From an uncultured Bacillaceae bacterium (lineage in GTDB: Bacteria; Bacillota; Bacilli; Bacillales; Caldibacillaceae): 19,336 bases of DNA. The DNA lies in the NCBI GenBank assembly GCA_937951955.1, contig CALGAD010000015.1:1-19336 (forward strand), read 5' to 3'. The position numbers were made by a program, and so were the translations under genes. How positions within the stretch are numbered: the stretch's first letter is position 1; each line of letters begins with the position of its first letter. This document shows, in pieces, positions 6,651 to 14,664 of this stretch. The notes beneath the pieces were generated by a model. It made no database searches, had not been told where the DNA came from, and was given only the letters and a program-made list of their open reading frames with translations.

Positions 6651-8413
6651 CAGCCACTCATCCTCCTTTCACGAATATCTTGAGTAATCGGAATGGAAAA
6701 GTGCACTTCACTTCCACCCTCCGCTAAATTTCGAATATGGAGTTGACTGGATTCACCTAGTAACTGGATTAAACGCTGATTCACATTATATATCCCCGTT
6801 CCACCTTTGACACTTTCGATAATCGGTTGTTTACCCACGACTGGTAAAATCTCTTCAGGAAAACCGTGACCGTTATCCCGTACGTAACAGTGCACTCTCC
6901 CCTTCTTTTTTTCTATCAACACTTCTACTTTCGCATCGTCCGTAACATTTTTTAATCCGTGCTGAACGGCGTTTTCAATTAACGGCTGAATCGTTGCCGG
7001 TGGAATGTAAATATTGGCAAGATCATCGGGACGATTAAAGGCAATTTCTAATCGACCCTTGAAACGTTCTTGAATAATAGAAGTATAAGCTTCCGCATGT
7101 TCTACTTCTTTTTCGAGTTCAACGAGGGATTTAGACACGAGGCGCAAATTAAACCGCATGTAGCTAGCAAGCTGTAAGGTAGTTCGCCGGGCATTTTCCG
7201 GATTTTCCCGGATGAGACCGGCGATTAACTGCAGCGTATTAAAAAGAAAATGGGGGTTAATTTGTGCTTGCAAATTGCGAAGTTTCGTATCGCGAATATG
7301 TACCTTTAATCTTTCTGCAGCAATCATATTCAATTGATCAGACATAAATTGTCCGAGACCCTGGGCCATCATCAATTCCACCGGCGAGATATGTTCCTGT
7401 TTTCGGAAATATAAAGTAATGAGGAATTTCACTTGTTCGTCTTCTTCAATCGGGATAAATATAGCGGCCTCCAGTGGACACGCTTCATGCGGGCAATCGA
7501 TATCCGCTTGCATATAAGCTACTTGCATCTTTTTTTCCTTGACTGCCTGAAGGGCAAGCGGTGCTTTAATTAAATCACCGACAAGGTGGTGGTCTTCCCC
7601 AACACCTTTATAAGCCAGCACTTCCTGATCATTGGCGACTGAAACCGCAGCCGGCTTCAAACGACTGTACAATAAATTGGCCAGTCCCCGGGCGACGTCA
7701 ACCGGAGAATCTTTTTTTAAAAAAGGGAGTGCCTCTTTAGCAATTGTAAACGCCTGCTTCGAAGCGAGCGCTGCTTCATTTTCCTGTTCCCGCAAAACGA
7801 CTCCAATCATCGCGGTAAAAATAGCAATGGCAGTACTATTGGATAATACGAGTGGCAAGCCAATCATATTCACCATAGAGACTGCCCGTTCCGTATACAG
7901 GATCAGTATCAATTGCATATGTAAAATCGGTGGAAATACGCCGATAAATAGAGCTTTTAATGGTGAGATCACCCGCTCGTTGGAAAAAAATCGGGCCGTA
8001 AGTCCGGCCAGTAAGCCGGTAATCGGATTCACAATCCCATTTGCCAGTGCACCGAGACCTCCGAGGAATATTAAATGAATTCCGGATATAAGTCCTGCAA
8101 AAAATCCCAGAACCGGCCCCCCTAAAAGTCCGGCGATGACAATAGCGACGAGACTCAGGCTCACGATAAATTGCGTATTATCAACAGGCAATAAGATGAG
8201 ACCATGTTCAATCGTTCCGTCCTGCTCGATGCGAATCCCCATAATTGTTGCGCCTATTCCAAAAAGGCCAAAGACGCAGGCATGGACAACGGACATTTTC
8301 ATGCTGTATTTACGATACAAAAGCGATTTAAAACCCGGGGTCCTCGTCATCACAAAAGCGATAATCAGAAGCATACTTAAACGTTCAAAGAGCGTCATCG
8401 TTAACGTCTCCAT
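6650..8413 (-). CDS. LytS-type sensor histidine kinase (5TM-LYT, GAF, HisKA_7TM-like/HATPase)
   Basis: This 587-residue membrane sensor kinase has six or so hydrophobic segments within residues 1-205 resembling the 5TM-5TMR_LYT sensor region of LytS, YpdA and BtsS. A GAF-like region spans about 220-365 and includes Cys307/Cys312 in 'CPHEACPLEAAIFIPI'. The kinase core has the phospho-acceptor His388 in 'NPHFLFNTL', the N box Asn481 (NAVQHGLKN), and nucleotide-binding DNGHGF (513-518) and GGTGIYNVNQRL (537-548). ATG 8413 has AAGGAG upstream and overlaps the preceding symporter gene by 13 bases. Relatives in this family respond to pyruvate or to cell-wall and membrane-potential cues. Lying downstream of an ActP-like symporter in one operon, a carboxylate signal is the likeliest inference. 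Confidence 0.93.
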   Translation of the reverse strand: METLTMTLFERLSMLLIIAFVMTRTPGFKSLLYRKYSMKMSVVHACVFGLFGIGATIMGIRIEQDGTIEHGLILLPVDNTQFIVSLSLVAIVIAGLLGGPVLGFFAGLISGIHLIFLGGLGALANGIVNPITGLLAGLTARFFSNERVISPLKALFIGVFPPILHMQLILILYTERAVSMVNMIGLPLVLSNSTAIAIFTAMIGVVLREQENEAALASKQAFTIAKEALPFLKKDSPVDVARGLANLLYSRLKPAAVSVANDQEVLAYKGVGEDHHLVGDLIKAPLALQAVKEKKMQVAYMQADIDCPHEACPLEAAIFIPIEEDEQVKFLITLYFRKQEHISPVELMMAQGLGQFMSDQLNMIAAERLKVHIRDTKLRNLQAQINPHFLFNTLQLIAGLIRENPENARRTTLQLASYMRFNLRLVSKSLVELEKEVEHAEAYTSIIQERFKGRLEIAFNRPDDLANIYIPPATIQPLIENAVQHGLKNVTDDAKVEVLIEKKKGRVHCYVRDNGHGFPEEILPVVGKQPIIESVKGGTGIYNVNQRLIQLLGESSQLHIRNLAEGGSEVHFSIPITQDIRERRMSG

Positions 8414-9954
8414 TCCACTTCTCTCCTTGTGTCCATCCCTATATGCGCACGAACGAAAAATCTTTCAAATTCACGAATCGACTGTCTTTTCTTTCCTGAT
8501 AGAAGTGAGCCGACAATCGCTCCTAGAAAACCTAGCGGAATGGTAATGATGCCGGGATTATACAGAGAAAATAACGGTTCCCGGAGTATCCACCCATCTT
8601 GTGGATTCATAACATGCGGTCCAAAGATAACAAATATCAACGAGCTTAACAGCCCCGTTGCCATTCCGGTTATCGCCCCGACTGCAGTAAAACGCTTCCA
8701 ATAAAATGTTAACAACAGAACAGGGAAGATGCTTGATGCGGCCACGATAAACGTGATCGATACGAGGAACGTGACATTAATCTTTTCCAAACTCAAAGCA
8801 AATAATGTGGAAATCATACCGATGGCCAGCGCCGACAAACGGGCTGCATGCAATTGTTCCTTTTCGGTTGATTTTCCCTTTTTCAAAATATGATGAACGA
8901 TATCATGAGAAAAGGCAGTCGTAGCCGAGATGACGAGACCGGCAACTACAGCAATAATTGTAGTAAAAGCAATTGCCGCCACAAATGCTAGAAGAAAATC
9001 ACCACCGACTGCATGAGCCAGCAATGGAGCCGCAATATTACCAGTTGGATCGAGGGAAAATAAATTATCATAACCGAGGAGGGCAACCGTTCCCAATCCT
9101 AATAAAAGGGTCATAAAGTAAAAGGAACCGATGATCCAGGTAGAACTGATGAGTGAACGGCGAACTTGAAACGTATTCCGCACCGTATAAAGTCGAATTA
9201 AAATGTGCGGCAGACCGGCAGTCCCTAAAACCAAAGATAACTGCAGTGAAAAAAACTCAATCGGATTTTGAAATAAATGTCCGGGACGGAAAAACTCCAT
9301 ACCGAACGGAGAGCCGTCTTTTACTTTGTCAATTAAACTGGCAATCTTCCAATCAAAATGGGAAAATACAATTAATGTCAAAAGAAATGTGCCGGACATT
9401 AAAAGAACCGTCTTGACAATTTGGACCCAGGAAGTGGCGATCATCCCGCCGGTGACTACGTAAATGGTCATCAACACACCTACAATTAAAACCGATAAGG
9501 AATAATCTAGATTCAGAAGAAGCCGGAGTAAAAATCCTGAAGCAACGAGTTGAGGGATCATATATAAAATGGATATGATAAACGTACCGAGTGCCATTAA
9601 CAATCGCATATGTTGACCAGGAAAGCGAGCGCATATAACGTCACCTAAAGAATACTGCCCGAGCCGGTGAATCGGTTCCGCAATTAAAAACAGAACCACG
9701 ATATACGAAACTAAAAAACCAATGGAATATAGAAAACCATCATAGCCGCGGAGCGCCACCATACCGATGATACCGAGAAAGGATGCAGCACTGATAAAAT
9801 CCCCGGCAATAGCCATACCATTTTGAAAACCCGTTAATTTTCCCGCGGCTACATAAAAGCGCGGTGTCGTTTTCGTTCGCTTCGCAGCCCAGTATGTGAT
9901 GATCAATGTACAGACAATTATGTATATCAGAAATAAAAAATAAGTCGGATTCAC
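8401..9954 (-). CDS. Second ActP-like sodium/monocarboxylate symporter (SSS family)
   Basis: This 517-residue SSS-family transporter is clearly paralogous to the one at 3508-5046. It has the same stretches 'LTGFQNGMAIAGDFISAASFLG', 'GGMIATSWVQIVKTVLL' and 'LGTAGLPHILIRLYTV', the same number of membrane segments, and a similar tail ending near 'RAHIGMD'. The start is GTG at 9954, with AAGGAGG 7 bases upstream. It overlaps the DUF485 stop by 4 bases (GTGA) and the kinase start by 13 bases, so this is a compact operon. Being linked to its own LytS/LytT pair, it may act as transporter and co-sensor, or simply be the inducible copy. Substrate is inferred as acetate, pyruvate or a similar acid and is not proven. 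Confidence 0.87.
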   Translation of the reverse strand: MNPTYFLFLIYIIVCTLIITYWAAKRTKTTPRFYVAAGKLTGFQNGMAIAGDFISAASFLGIIGMVALRGYDGFLYSIGFLVSYIVVLFLIAEPIHRLGQYSLGDVICARFPGQHMRLLMALGTFIISILYMIPQLVASGFLLRLLLNLDYSLSVLIVGVLMTIYVVTGGMIATSWVQIVKTVLLMSGTFLLTLIVFSHFDWKIASLIDKVKDGSPFGMEFFRPGHLFQNPIEFFSLQLSLVLGTAGLPHILIRLYTVRNTFQVRRSLISSTWIIGSFYFMTLLLGLGTVALLGYDNLFSLDPTGNIAAPLLAHAVGGDFLLAFVAAIAFTTIIAVVAGLVISATTAFSHDIVHHILKKGKSTEKEQLHAARLSALAIGMISTLFALSLEKINVTFLVSITFIVAASSIFPVLLLTFYWKRFTAVGAITGMATGLLSSLIFVIFGPHVMNPQDGWILREPLFSLYNPGIITIPLGFLGAIVGSLLSGKKRQSIREFERFFVRAHIGMDTRREVEWRR

Positions 9955-10223
9955 AGTGCATCCTCCTTATTTACCGGCATCGTGCGTTCCATTTTCTTTG
10001 CGAATGCATGATAAATTCCGACGAAAACCCAGGTCATGGGAATTTGTAATATTGCATAGAGCCAGGCCCAGGGCATATTGTAAAAAAAACTCGGCCGACT
10101 CATGACATCAGGAATGAAAATTAATGACAGCGGAAGTAGGAAATAAAACAATAAGGATACAGATAAAAGCAAAATAAGGAGACGCTTTCTCTTGCGCAAA
10201 TGTGCGCGTATTTTCTCTTCCAT
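9951..10223 (-). CDS. DUF485-like small membrane protein, second copy
   Basis: This 90-residue protein has a basic N-terminus (EEKIRAHLRKRKR), two hydrophobic segments (about 14-37 and 51-74) and a short charged tail. It is shorter than the copy at 5068-5397 and lacks most of its N-terminal extension, but has the same 'PWAWLYAILQIPMTWVFVGIY' second segment pattern. ATG 10223 has GGAGGAGG 6 bases upstream. It is the first gene of the DUF485-symporter-LytS-LytT operon and overlaps the symporter start. The role is presumably accessory to the symporter. Confidence 0.8.
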   Translation of the reverse strand: MEEKIRAHLRKRKRLLILLLSVSLLFYFLLPLSLIFIPDVMSRPSFFYNMPWAWLYAILQIPMTWVFVGIYHAFAKKMERTMPVNKEDAL

Positions 10224-10272
10224 TTCCTACCTCCTCCACAAACCGGAACTTTAGCTCCATCGTTTTATTCAA

Positions 10273-10301
10273 ATATTACAAAAATATCAAATTTTTGTAA
10301 A
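10273..10301 (-). promoter_or_regulatory. Promoter with overlapping palindromic operator, symporter-LytS/LytT operon
   Basis: On the minus strand -35 TTTACA (10301-10296) and -10 TAATAT (10278-10273) are separated by 17 bases, about 50 bases before the ATG at 10223. A perfect palindrome with arms TTACAAAAAT and ATTTTTGTAA around a 5-base centre (10276-10300) covers the spacer and parts of both boxes. This is the geometry of a repressor site; the binding protein is unknown. Confidence 0.6.
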
Positions 10302-10417
10302 GAAATGAGTCCAAAAATTTTCCTAAATAAATTACTAAGACGGAATATTTCGTATATGAATAAAGAGTCAATATGTTAAGGACAAGATAGTATTTTTTGA
10401 CCATATACAAACAAAGA

Positions 10418-10462
10418 TCCCTTAAGCAAACAGATAACATGTCATCTGTTTTTCTTAAGGGA
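10418..10462 (-). terminator. Long hairpin terminator of the nitrilase operon
   Basis: Arms TCCCTTAAG (10418-10426) / CTTAAGGGA (10454-10462) and, after a 1/2-base internal loop, AAACAGAT (10428-10435) / ATCTGTTT (10444-10451) enclose an 8-base loop. On the minus strand it is followed by the T-rich TCTTTGTTTG. It lies about 90 bases past the nitrilase stop. Confidence 0.7.
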
Positions 10463-10552
10463 CGCAATTGCTAAATCATGTATAATCAATGATTAACTTA
10501 AAGTTTTCAAGTCTTCAATTGATATTCAGATTAAGGAAATATTTCTCTAAAA

Positions 10553-11509
10553 TTATTCACTCACCCAAATAACATTCTCCTGCTTTTTTTCATTAACAAC
10601 TAGTTGAAAAATATCGGGTCTTGAATAATGTCCTACGCCATCAAAATCAAATTGTGCCTCGACAATTTTTGTCAAATCCAATTCCGCATACAGTATTTTT
10701 TCCTCGCCAAAGACAGGTTCTACGATGTATTCTCCTAAAGGACCAACGATACAGCTTCCTCCCCTTGTTAACTCATTCGGTAATTTCTCAAATTCTTCTC
10801 GAGATCGAATATGCTCTGGATACATGTCTTTGGTTGAATACTGATTACATGAGAGGACAAAGCATCTTCCTTCAGCTGCAATATGCCTCATCGAAGCAAG
10901 CCAAGTATCTCTAGCATCTGCAGTTGGTGCAACATAAATTTGAACACCTTTATTGTACAATGCAGCTCTAGCTAATGGCATGTAATTTTCCCAGCATATA
11001 AGAGCTCCAATTCTTCCATACGGAGTTTCAAAAACTGGCATGGTACTTCCGTCGCCTTCTCCCCATATAAGGCGTTCAGAGCCGGTTGGTTTTAGTTTCC
11101 TATGTTTTCCAAGTAACTCTCCATTTGGTCCGAAGAACAAAGCCGTGCAATACAATGTTCCCTGACTACTCTCACTATCTTTTTCAACAACCCCCATAAT
11201 GACATAGGCCCCAACTTTTTTTACCGCTTTACCAATTCTTTCGGTTTCCGGTCCGGGTACAGTAATCGCATTATTCCAATATTCAAAGAAATCTTTTCTC
11301 CCTTGTTTTGATCTACTTCCCACAACCGTTCCAAATGACATGGCTCTTGGGTATGCAGGAATAAATGCTTCAGGAAAAACAATAATTTTAGCTCCGTTTT
11401 TACCTGCTTCATTTAGCAAATCAATCGCTTTAGTTACACATTTTTCCTTATTCATTACCACCGAACCTGCTTGAACTACCGCTACTTTAAAATTATTAAT
11501 TCTTTGCAC
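10553..11509 (-). CDS. Nitrilase (carbon-nitrogen hydrolase, true nitrilase branch)
   Basis: This 318-residue cytoplasmic enzyme of the nitrilase superfamily is predicted to hydrolyse an organic nitrile to a carboxylic acid and ammonia. The triad is complete: Glu47 in FPEAF, Lys138 in HRKLKPT and Cys172 in ICWENYMPLAR. The 'PAYPR', 'GSERLIWGEGDGST' and 'VAPTADARDTW' stretches place it with true nitrilases rather than amidases or cyanide hydratase-like enzymes, though this cannot fix the substrate. GTG 11509 is the start; an ATG 9 bases upstream is in another frame and closes quickly. The ribosome site (GGAAG) is mediocre. It follows the symporter gene by 20 bases and ends the DUF3311-symporter-nitrilase operon. 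Aliphatic nitrilase and arylacetonitrilase are both open. Confidence 0.9.
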   Translation of the reverse strand: MQRINNFKVAVVQAGSVVMNKEKCVTKAIDLLNEAGKNGAKIIVFPEAFIPAYPRAMSFGTVVGSRSKQGRKDFFEYWNNAITVPGPETERIGKAVKKVGAYVIMGVVEKDSESSQGTLYCTALFFGPNGELLGKHRKLKPTGSERLIWGEGDGSTMPVFETPYGRIGALICWENYMPLARAALYNKGVQIYVAPTADARDTWLASMRHIAAEGRCFVLSCNQYSTKDMYPEHIRSREEFEKLPNELTRGGSCIVGPLGEYIVEPVFGEEKILYAELDLTKIVEAQFDFDGVGHYSRPDIFQLVVNEKKQENVIWVSE

Positions 11510-11529
11510 TTAACTTCCATCCCTTCCAA

Positions 11530-13041
11530 TCAAACTTTTATGACATCAATCTTCGTTTGAGTAGCTGTCTCTTCCGGATAATAGATTTCAATAAGTTCTC
11601 TGTGGAATTCTTCTTTGAATCCTTGATTTTTATCGGCGGTAAGCAAGCTCACAACAATAAATGTGAGTGTTCCAAGAATTAAACCCGTTGTCCCTGGTCC
11701 TAAAGCCCACGGAGAGCCAAATAGATTTAAAGTAATTAAAGTTGTAACACCGACAATTATGGAAGAAATCGCTCCTTTGACTGTTCCCCTCTTCCAATAA
11801 AGGGGACCCAATGCGGCTGGAACTAACTGCATAACAATTCCATAACCTAGGTTTGCCACCGGAACCAAGAATCCCTGAGCTGCTGGTAAAAAAGCTACAA
11901 TAACTACAATTAATGTCATTATTAAAACGGTTATTTTCCCAATAATTGTTGCTTCTCTTTCCGAAACATCTCGTTTAAAGAATCGAATGTAAATATCGTT
12001 AACTAATAAACTAGCAGAAGTTAACATGGCACTATTAATCGTGGAAATGCCTGCTGCAATCACTCCTGCGACAACAATAGCACCAAAAACCGGATGCCAG
12101 TTTGAGAAGAAAAGAGGAATGATCGTATCACTATTTTCTTCTGTTAAACCAGGAACTAATCCAGGAGTATTAGCTAAAATTCCAATAAAAAGGGCACCAA
12201 GGGCCATTAACCATGAATTCCAAAATGGTGTAAAGATGGATGTTTTAGCTAATGTTAAAGGAGATTTCGCTGAATAAAATTTTTGCCACATATGCGGCAT
12301 AATCCAAAACCCTAATACCAGCCCAGATGCTACTTCTATAATTCCCCAAAAATTGCCTTTATTAGTAAGGACTTCTGGTGCAACTGTTTTTAAGTTGATA
12401 AAGGCGGAATAACCACCGGCTTTCGTAATAAATATTCCTGTTATCATTAATAACAATGATCCAAAAAATATTCCCATAAATGTATCAGACCAGGCTGCAC
12501 CACGTCCACCACTCATTGTTACGATAATTCCAACAAAAACTCCCATGATAAAAATACCAACCCAATATGGAATTGCTCCATTTGTTAAACTATTTAAAGA
12601 AAATGCCCCACCGGTTACTTGAATTAACATATATGGAATAAGCCCTACCATCCCCACTACGGAAAAAAGTAGTTTCAAAAACGGGCTGTTATAGTACTTT
12701 TCCATCATATCGCCAGGAGTTACAAAATTATATTTTCTTCCTAAATACCAAATCCGGGAACCGAACAACCAAATAAACAGTGCATGGACAATTGCCCAAG
12801 CAGCAAATGCAACAAACCAAACTCCATCGCGGTAATAATTTCCAATAGAACCAAGTAACGTCCATGTACTAAAATAAGTGGCACCAGTGGTCATTGCTAA
12901 AACGATAGTTCCTAAACCACGATCGGCCAGAAAAAAATCATCAGGTGTGTCGATATTTGCTTTAGATGCTCTATTTGAAATAAATAAGAGTATTAATAAA
13001 AATACCGTTAACACAATAATTGTTACCGTAGCCTGGCTCAT
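11530..13041 (-). CDS. Sodium:solute symporter (SSS family, YhjB-like)
   Basis: This 503-residue polytopic SSS transporter is clearly different from the two ActP-like copies. It carries 'ATYFSTWTLLGSIGNYYRDG', 'PYMLIQVTGGAFSLNSLTNGAIPYW', 'MSGGRGAAWSDTFMG' and 'GFWIMPHMWQKFYSAKS', typical of the pantothenate/monocarboxylate-type branch that pairs with DUF3311 proteins (B. subtilis YhjB-YhjC arrangement). ATG 13041 follows the DUF3311 stop by 3 bases, with GGAGGAAA upstream. Encoded just before a nitrilase, it probably imports the nitrile, or a carboxylate related to its product. Base composition is low in GC compared with the ActP genes. Confidence 0.88.
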   Translation of the reverse strand: MSQATVTIIVLTVFLLILLFISNRASKANIDTPDDFFLADRGLGTIVLAMTTGATYFSTWTLLGSIGNYYRDGVWFVAFAAWAIVHALFIWLFGSRIWYLGRKYNFVTPGDMMEKYYNSPFLKLLFSVVGMVGLIPYMLIQVTGGAFSLNSLTNGAIPYWVGIFIMGVFVGIIVTMSGGRGAAWSDTFMGIFFGSLLLMITGIFITKAGGYSAFINLKTVAPEVLTNKGNFWGIIEVASGLVLGFWIMPHMWQKFYSAKSPLTLAKTSIFTPFWNSWLMALGALFIGILANTPGLVPGLTEENSDTIIPLFFSNWHPVFGAIVVAGVIAAGISTINSAMLTSASLLVNDIYIRFFKRDVSEREATIIGKITVLIMTLIVVIVAFLPAAQGFLVPVANLGYGIVMQLVPAALGPLYWKRGTVKGAISSIIVGVTTLITLNLFGSPWALGPGTTGLILGTLTFIVVSLLTADKNQGFKEEFHRELIEIYYPEETATQTKIDVIKV

Positions 13042-13044
13042 TGG

Positions 13045-13287
13045 CTATTTCCTCCTCTCTTCTTTAAATTTCTTTTCAGCCCTTATGGCAAATGGTTTAA
13101 AAAATTTGAAGTAGACGATAAATATAATGACTGTATTTATCAGGTTTAAAAATAATACCCATGCCAATGGTTGTGGAAAAGGTCCTATAAATGTGAGATC
13201 ATTCAATATGTCAAAATAAGGTAAAAACGTTAAAGCATAAAGAAAAAAGAATATAGATATGAGTACTGCATGAAATTTCCTCTTCAT
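13045..13287 (-). CDS. DUF3311 small membrane protein (YhjC-like)
   Basis: This 80-residue protein has two membrane segments (about 6-27 and 38-63) joined by a 'PYFDILNDLTFIGPFPQPLAW' loop and ends in a strongly basic tail. Size, topology and position directly ahead of an SSS symporter match DUF3311 proteins, presumed symporter partners of unknown mechanism. ATG 13287 has AAAGGAGGG 8 bases upstream. It is the first gene of the operon. A cre box lies just upstream of, and touching, the ribosome site. Confidence 0.82.
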   Translation of the reverse strand: MKRKFHAVLISIFFFLYALTFLPYFDILNDLTFIGPFPQPLAWVLFLNLINTVIIFIVYFKFFKPFAIRAEKKFKEERRK

Positions 13288-13303
13288 CGTAAAATCCCTC
13301 CTT

Positions 13304-13317
13304 TGTAAACGGTTGCA
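13304..13317 (-). promoter_or_regulatory. CcpA cre box in the leader of the DUF3311-symporter-nitrilase operon
   Basis: TGTAAACGGTTGCA (plus-strand reading) matches TGWAANCGNTNWCA at 13 of 14 positions. It lies 17-30 bases before the DUF3311 start codon and abuts its Shine-Dalgarno site, a position consistent with roadblock-type catabolite repression. Confidence 0.6.
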
Positions 13318-13342
13318 ATTTATTTTCCGTAATTTTCTTTTT

Positions 13343-13360
13343 ATTTTAATTAATTAAAAT
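13343..13360. promoter_or_regulatory. Perfect 18-bp AT palindrome in the divergent promoter region
   Basis: ATTTTAATTAATTAAAAT is its own reverse complement and lies midway between the divergent LysR and DUF3311 genes. It could be part of a regulator site, but perfect AT palindromes also arise by chance in such AT-rich DNA. Confidence 0.3.
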
Positions 13361-13390
13361 CATGATGTAAAATATATAAAAAGCATAAAA

Positions 13391-13415
13391 ATTATTCCTG
13401 ATTGGAATAATCAGG
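13391..13415 (+). promoter_or_regulatory. LysR-type box overlapping alternative hairpins at the LysR ribosome site
   Basis: ATTATTCC-N5-GGAATAAT (13391-13411) is a perfect inverted repeat containing a T-N11-A motif (T395, A407), the usual form of a LysR-family binding site. A second, overlapping repeat CCTGATT-N5-AATCAGG (13397-13415) would, in RNA, pair the first bases of the Shine-Dalgarno site at 13413-13420. Only one of the two stems can form at a time. Confidence 0.5.
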
Positions 13416-13426
13416 AGGGGAAAATA

Positions 13427-14323
13427 TTGCAGTTACAATTTAGAGATTTAGAAATTTTTATTACGGTTTGTGAAGAAAAAAGCTTTACGAAAGCTGCAGA
13501 AAAATTATATATTGCCCAACCATCAATCAGTAAAACAGTTCAAAAAATAGAAAGAGAATTTAGTAGTGTATTGATTAATCGTGCCAACAAAAATATTAGT
13601 CTTACTGAAACAGGAGAAATCGTTTATAAAAGAAGCAAAGAAATACTTTTCTTACTGGAAAATATGCAAAATGAAATTAATGATTTATCGAATACAGTAA
13701 CCGGGGAGTTGAAGATTGGAATACCTCAAATCATAGGAACTGTCTTTTATCCCAAAATTGCAAAGCGATTTAGTGAACGTTTTCCTCACGTAAAATTAAA
13801 CATAAAAGAAGAAGGTGGATTAATAGTTGAAAAACTCGTTGATAACGGAACATTGGATATTGGTTTAGTTGTTTATCCTCCTTCAATAAAAACATTGAAT
13901 ACCGAACTAATTTATAAGGATAAATTTGTCTTATGTGTTCATCCCGATCACCCAATTGCTAATTTAAAAGAAGTATCACTTAATTCGTTAAAAAACGAAA
14001 ACTTTATCATGTTCGCAAAAACTTTTGCACTTCACAATGTAGTCCTTCAGGCATGTAAGGAAGAAGGCTTCATTCCGAATATTGTTTTCGAAAGTACGCA
14101 ATGGGATTTAATGTTAGAATTAGTCTCTGCCAAAATTGGAATCACCATCATACCACGAATCCTTTTCTACAAAATAAATAATGCTAATGTAGTTTCTATC
14201 CCGATAATCAAGGATAATCTTTACTGGAAAATCGGTATTATCACCAAAAAAAATACTTATCAATCGAAAGCATTGAAAAAATTTATTGAAGTAGTTAAGG
14301 AAATCTATCAAGGTACAGAGTAG
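13427..14323 (+). CDS. LysR-family transcriptional regulator
   Basis: This 298-residue regulator has an N-terminal winged helix-turn-helix (about 4-62: 'LEIFITVCEEKSFTKAAEKLYIAQPSISKTVQKIE' and 'LTETG') followed by a short linker helix and a two-lobed effector-binding domain (about 90-290). The start is TTG 13427 with GGAGGGG 7 bases upstream. It is divergent from the DUF3311-symporter-nitrilase operon, 139 bases away, the classic arrangement for a LysR activator of that operon responding to a pathway metabolite, and usually self-repressing. The gene is very AT-rich (17-18 GC per 60 bases in lines I counted). The effector is unknown; a nitrile or carboxylate is inferred from context. Confidence 0.92.
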   Translation: MQLQFRDLEIFITVCEEKSFTKAAEKLYIAQPSISKTVQKIEREFSSVLINRANKNISLTETGEIVYKRSKEILFLLENMQNEINDLSNTVTGELKIGIPQIIGTVFYPKIAKRFSERFPHVKLNIKEEGGLIVEKLVDNGTLDIGLVVYPPSIKTLNTELIYKDKFVLCVHPDHPIANLKEVSLNSLKNENFIMFAKTFALHNVVLQACKEEGFIPNIVFESTQWDLMLELVSAKIGITIIPRILFYKINNANVVSIPIIKDNLYWKIGIITKKNTYQSKALKKFIEVVKEIYQGTE

Positions 14324-14664
14324 GAAATTACTAATTATTTAGTAGAAAATTCGATTCTCGATAAACTGAGAAATTTTAGATTTCTTCATTTTCATTCCAC
14401 TTGTGTAGAATAATTTCCAAAAGTAAACTTTCAAATATTTATTTCAACGAAAATTGTTACCAAATAAAACACGATTAATCTTTCTAGATAATGAATAAAA
14501 AATCTAACATTTTAAAGAAATTCATAATTAAAGGTCAATGAATTTATGATCATTTTTATATAATCAAGACAGTTCAGAGTCAGTTTACAAATTTACAACT
14601 TTTCCCATATAATTTAAGTAATGGAATTTTTAACAGGTACGACGATCAAGAAAGTAGGGAAGCC
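14324..14664. other. Non-coding region between lysR and the SdpI-like gene
   Basis: This is 341 very AT-rich bases with no supported gene. A weak stem (TTCTC 14355-14359 / GAGAA 14368-14372, extended by AAAAT/ATTTT across a bulge) could end the lysR transcript but has no good T-run. The promoter for the next gene lies at 14584-14613. Confidence 0.5.
14584..14613 (+). promoter_or_regulatory. Sigma-A promoter for the SdpI-like gene
   Basis: TTTACA (14584-14589), 18-base spacer, TATAAT (14608-14613). It lies about 50 bases before the TTG start codon. Confidence 0.6.

Larger units (their letters stand above)
10224..10552. other. Intergenic region between the two minus-strand operons
   Basis: This 329-base stretch contains the promoter/operator at 10273-10301 for the LytS/LytT operon and the long hairpin at 10418-10462 that ends the nitrilase operon. 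A minor inverted repeat AATCAT/ATGATT lies near 10475-10494. A 63-codon minus frame crosses the terminator and looks spurious. No gene is supported. Confidence 0.6.

Noticed and set aside
10276..10467. 63-codon minus-strand open frame between the two operons
   Set aside because: It reads through the long terminator hairpin and the promoter palindrome, has no ribosome site and shows no protein-like pattern.
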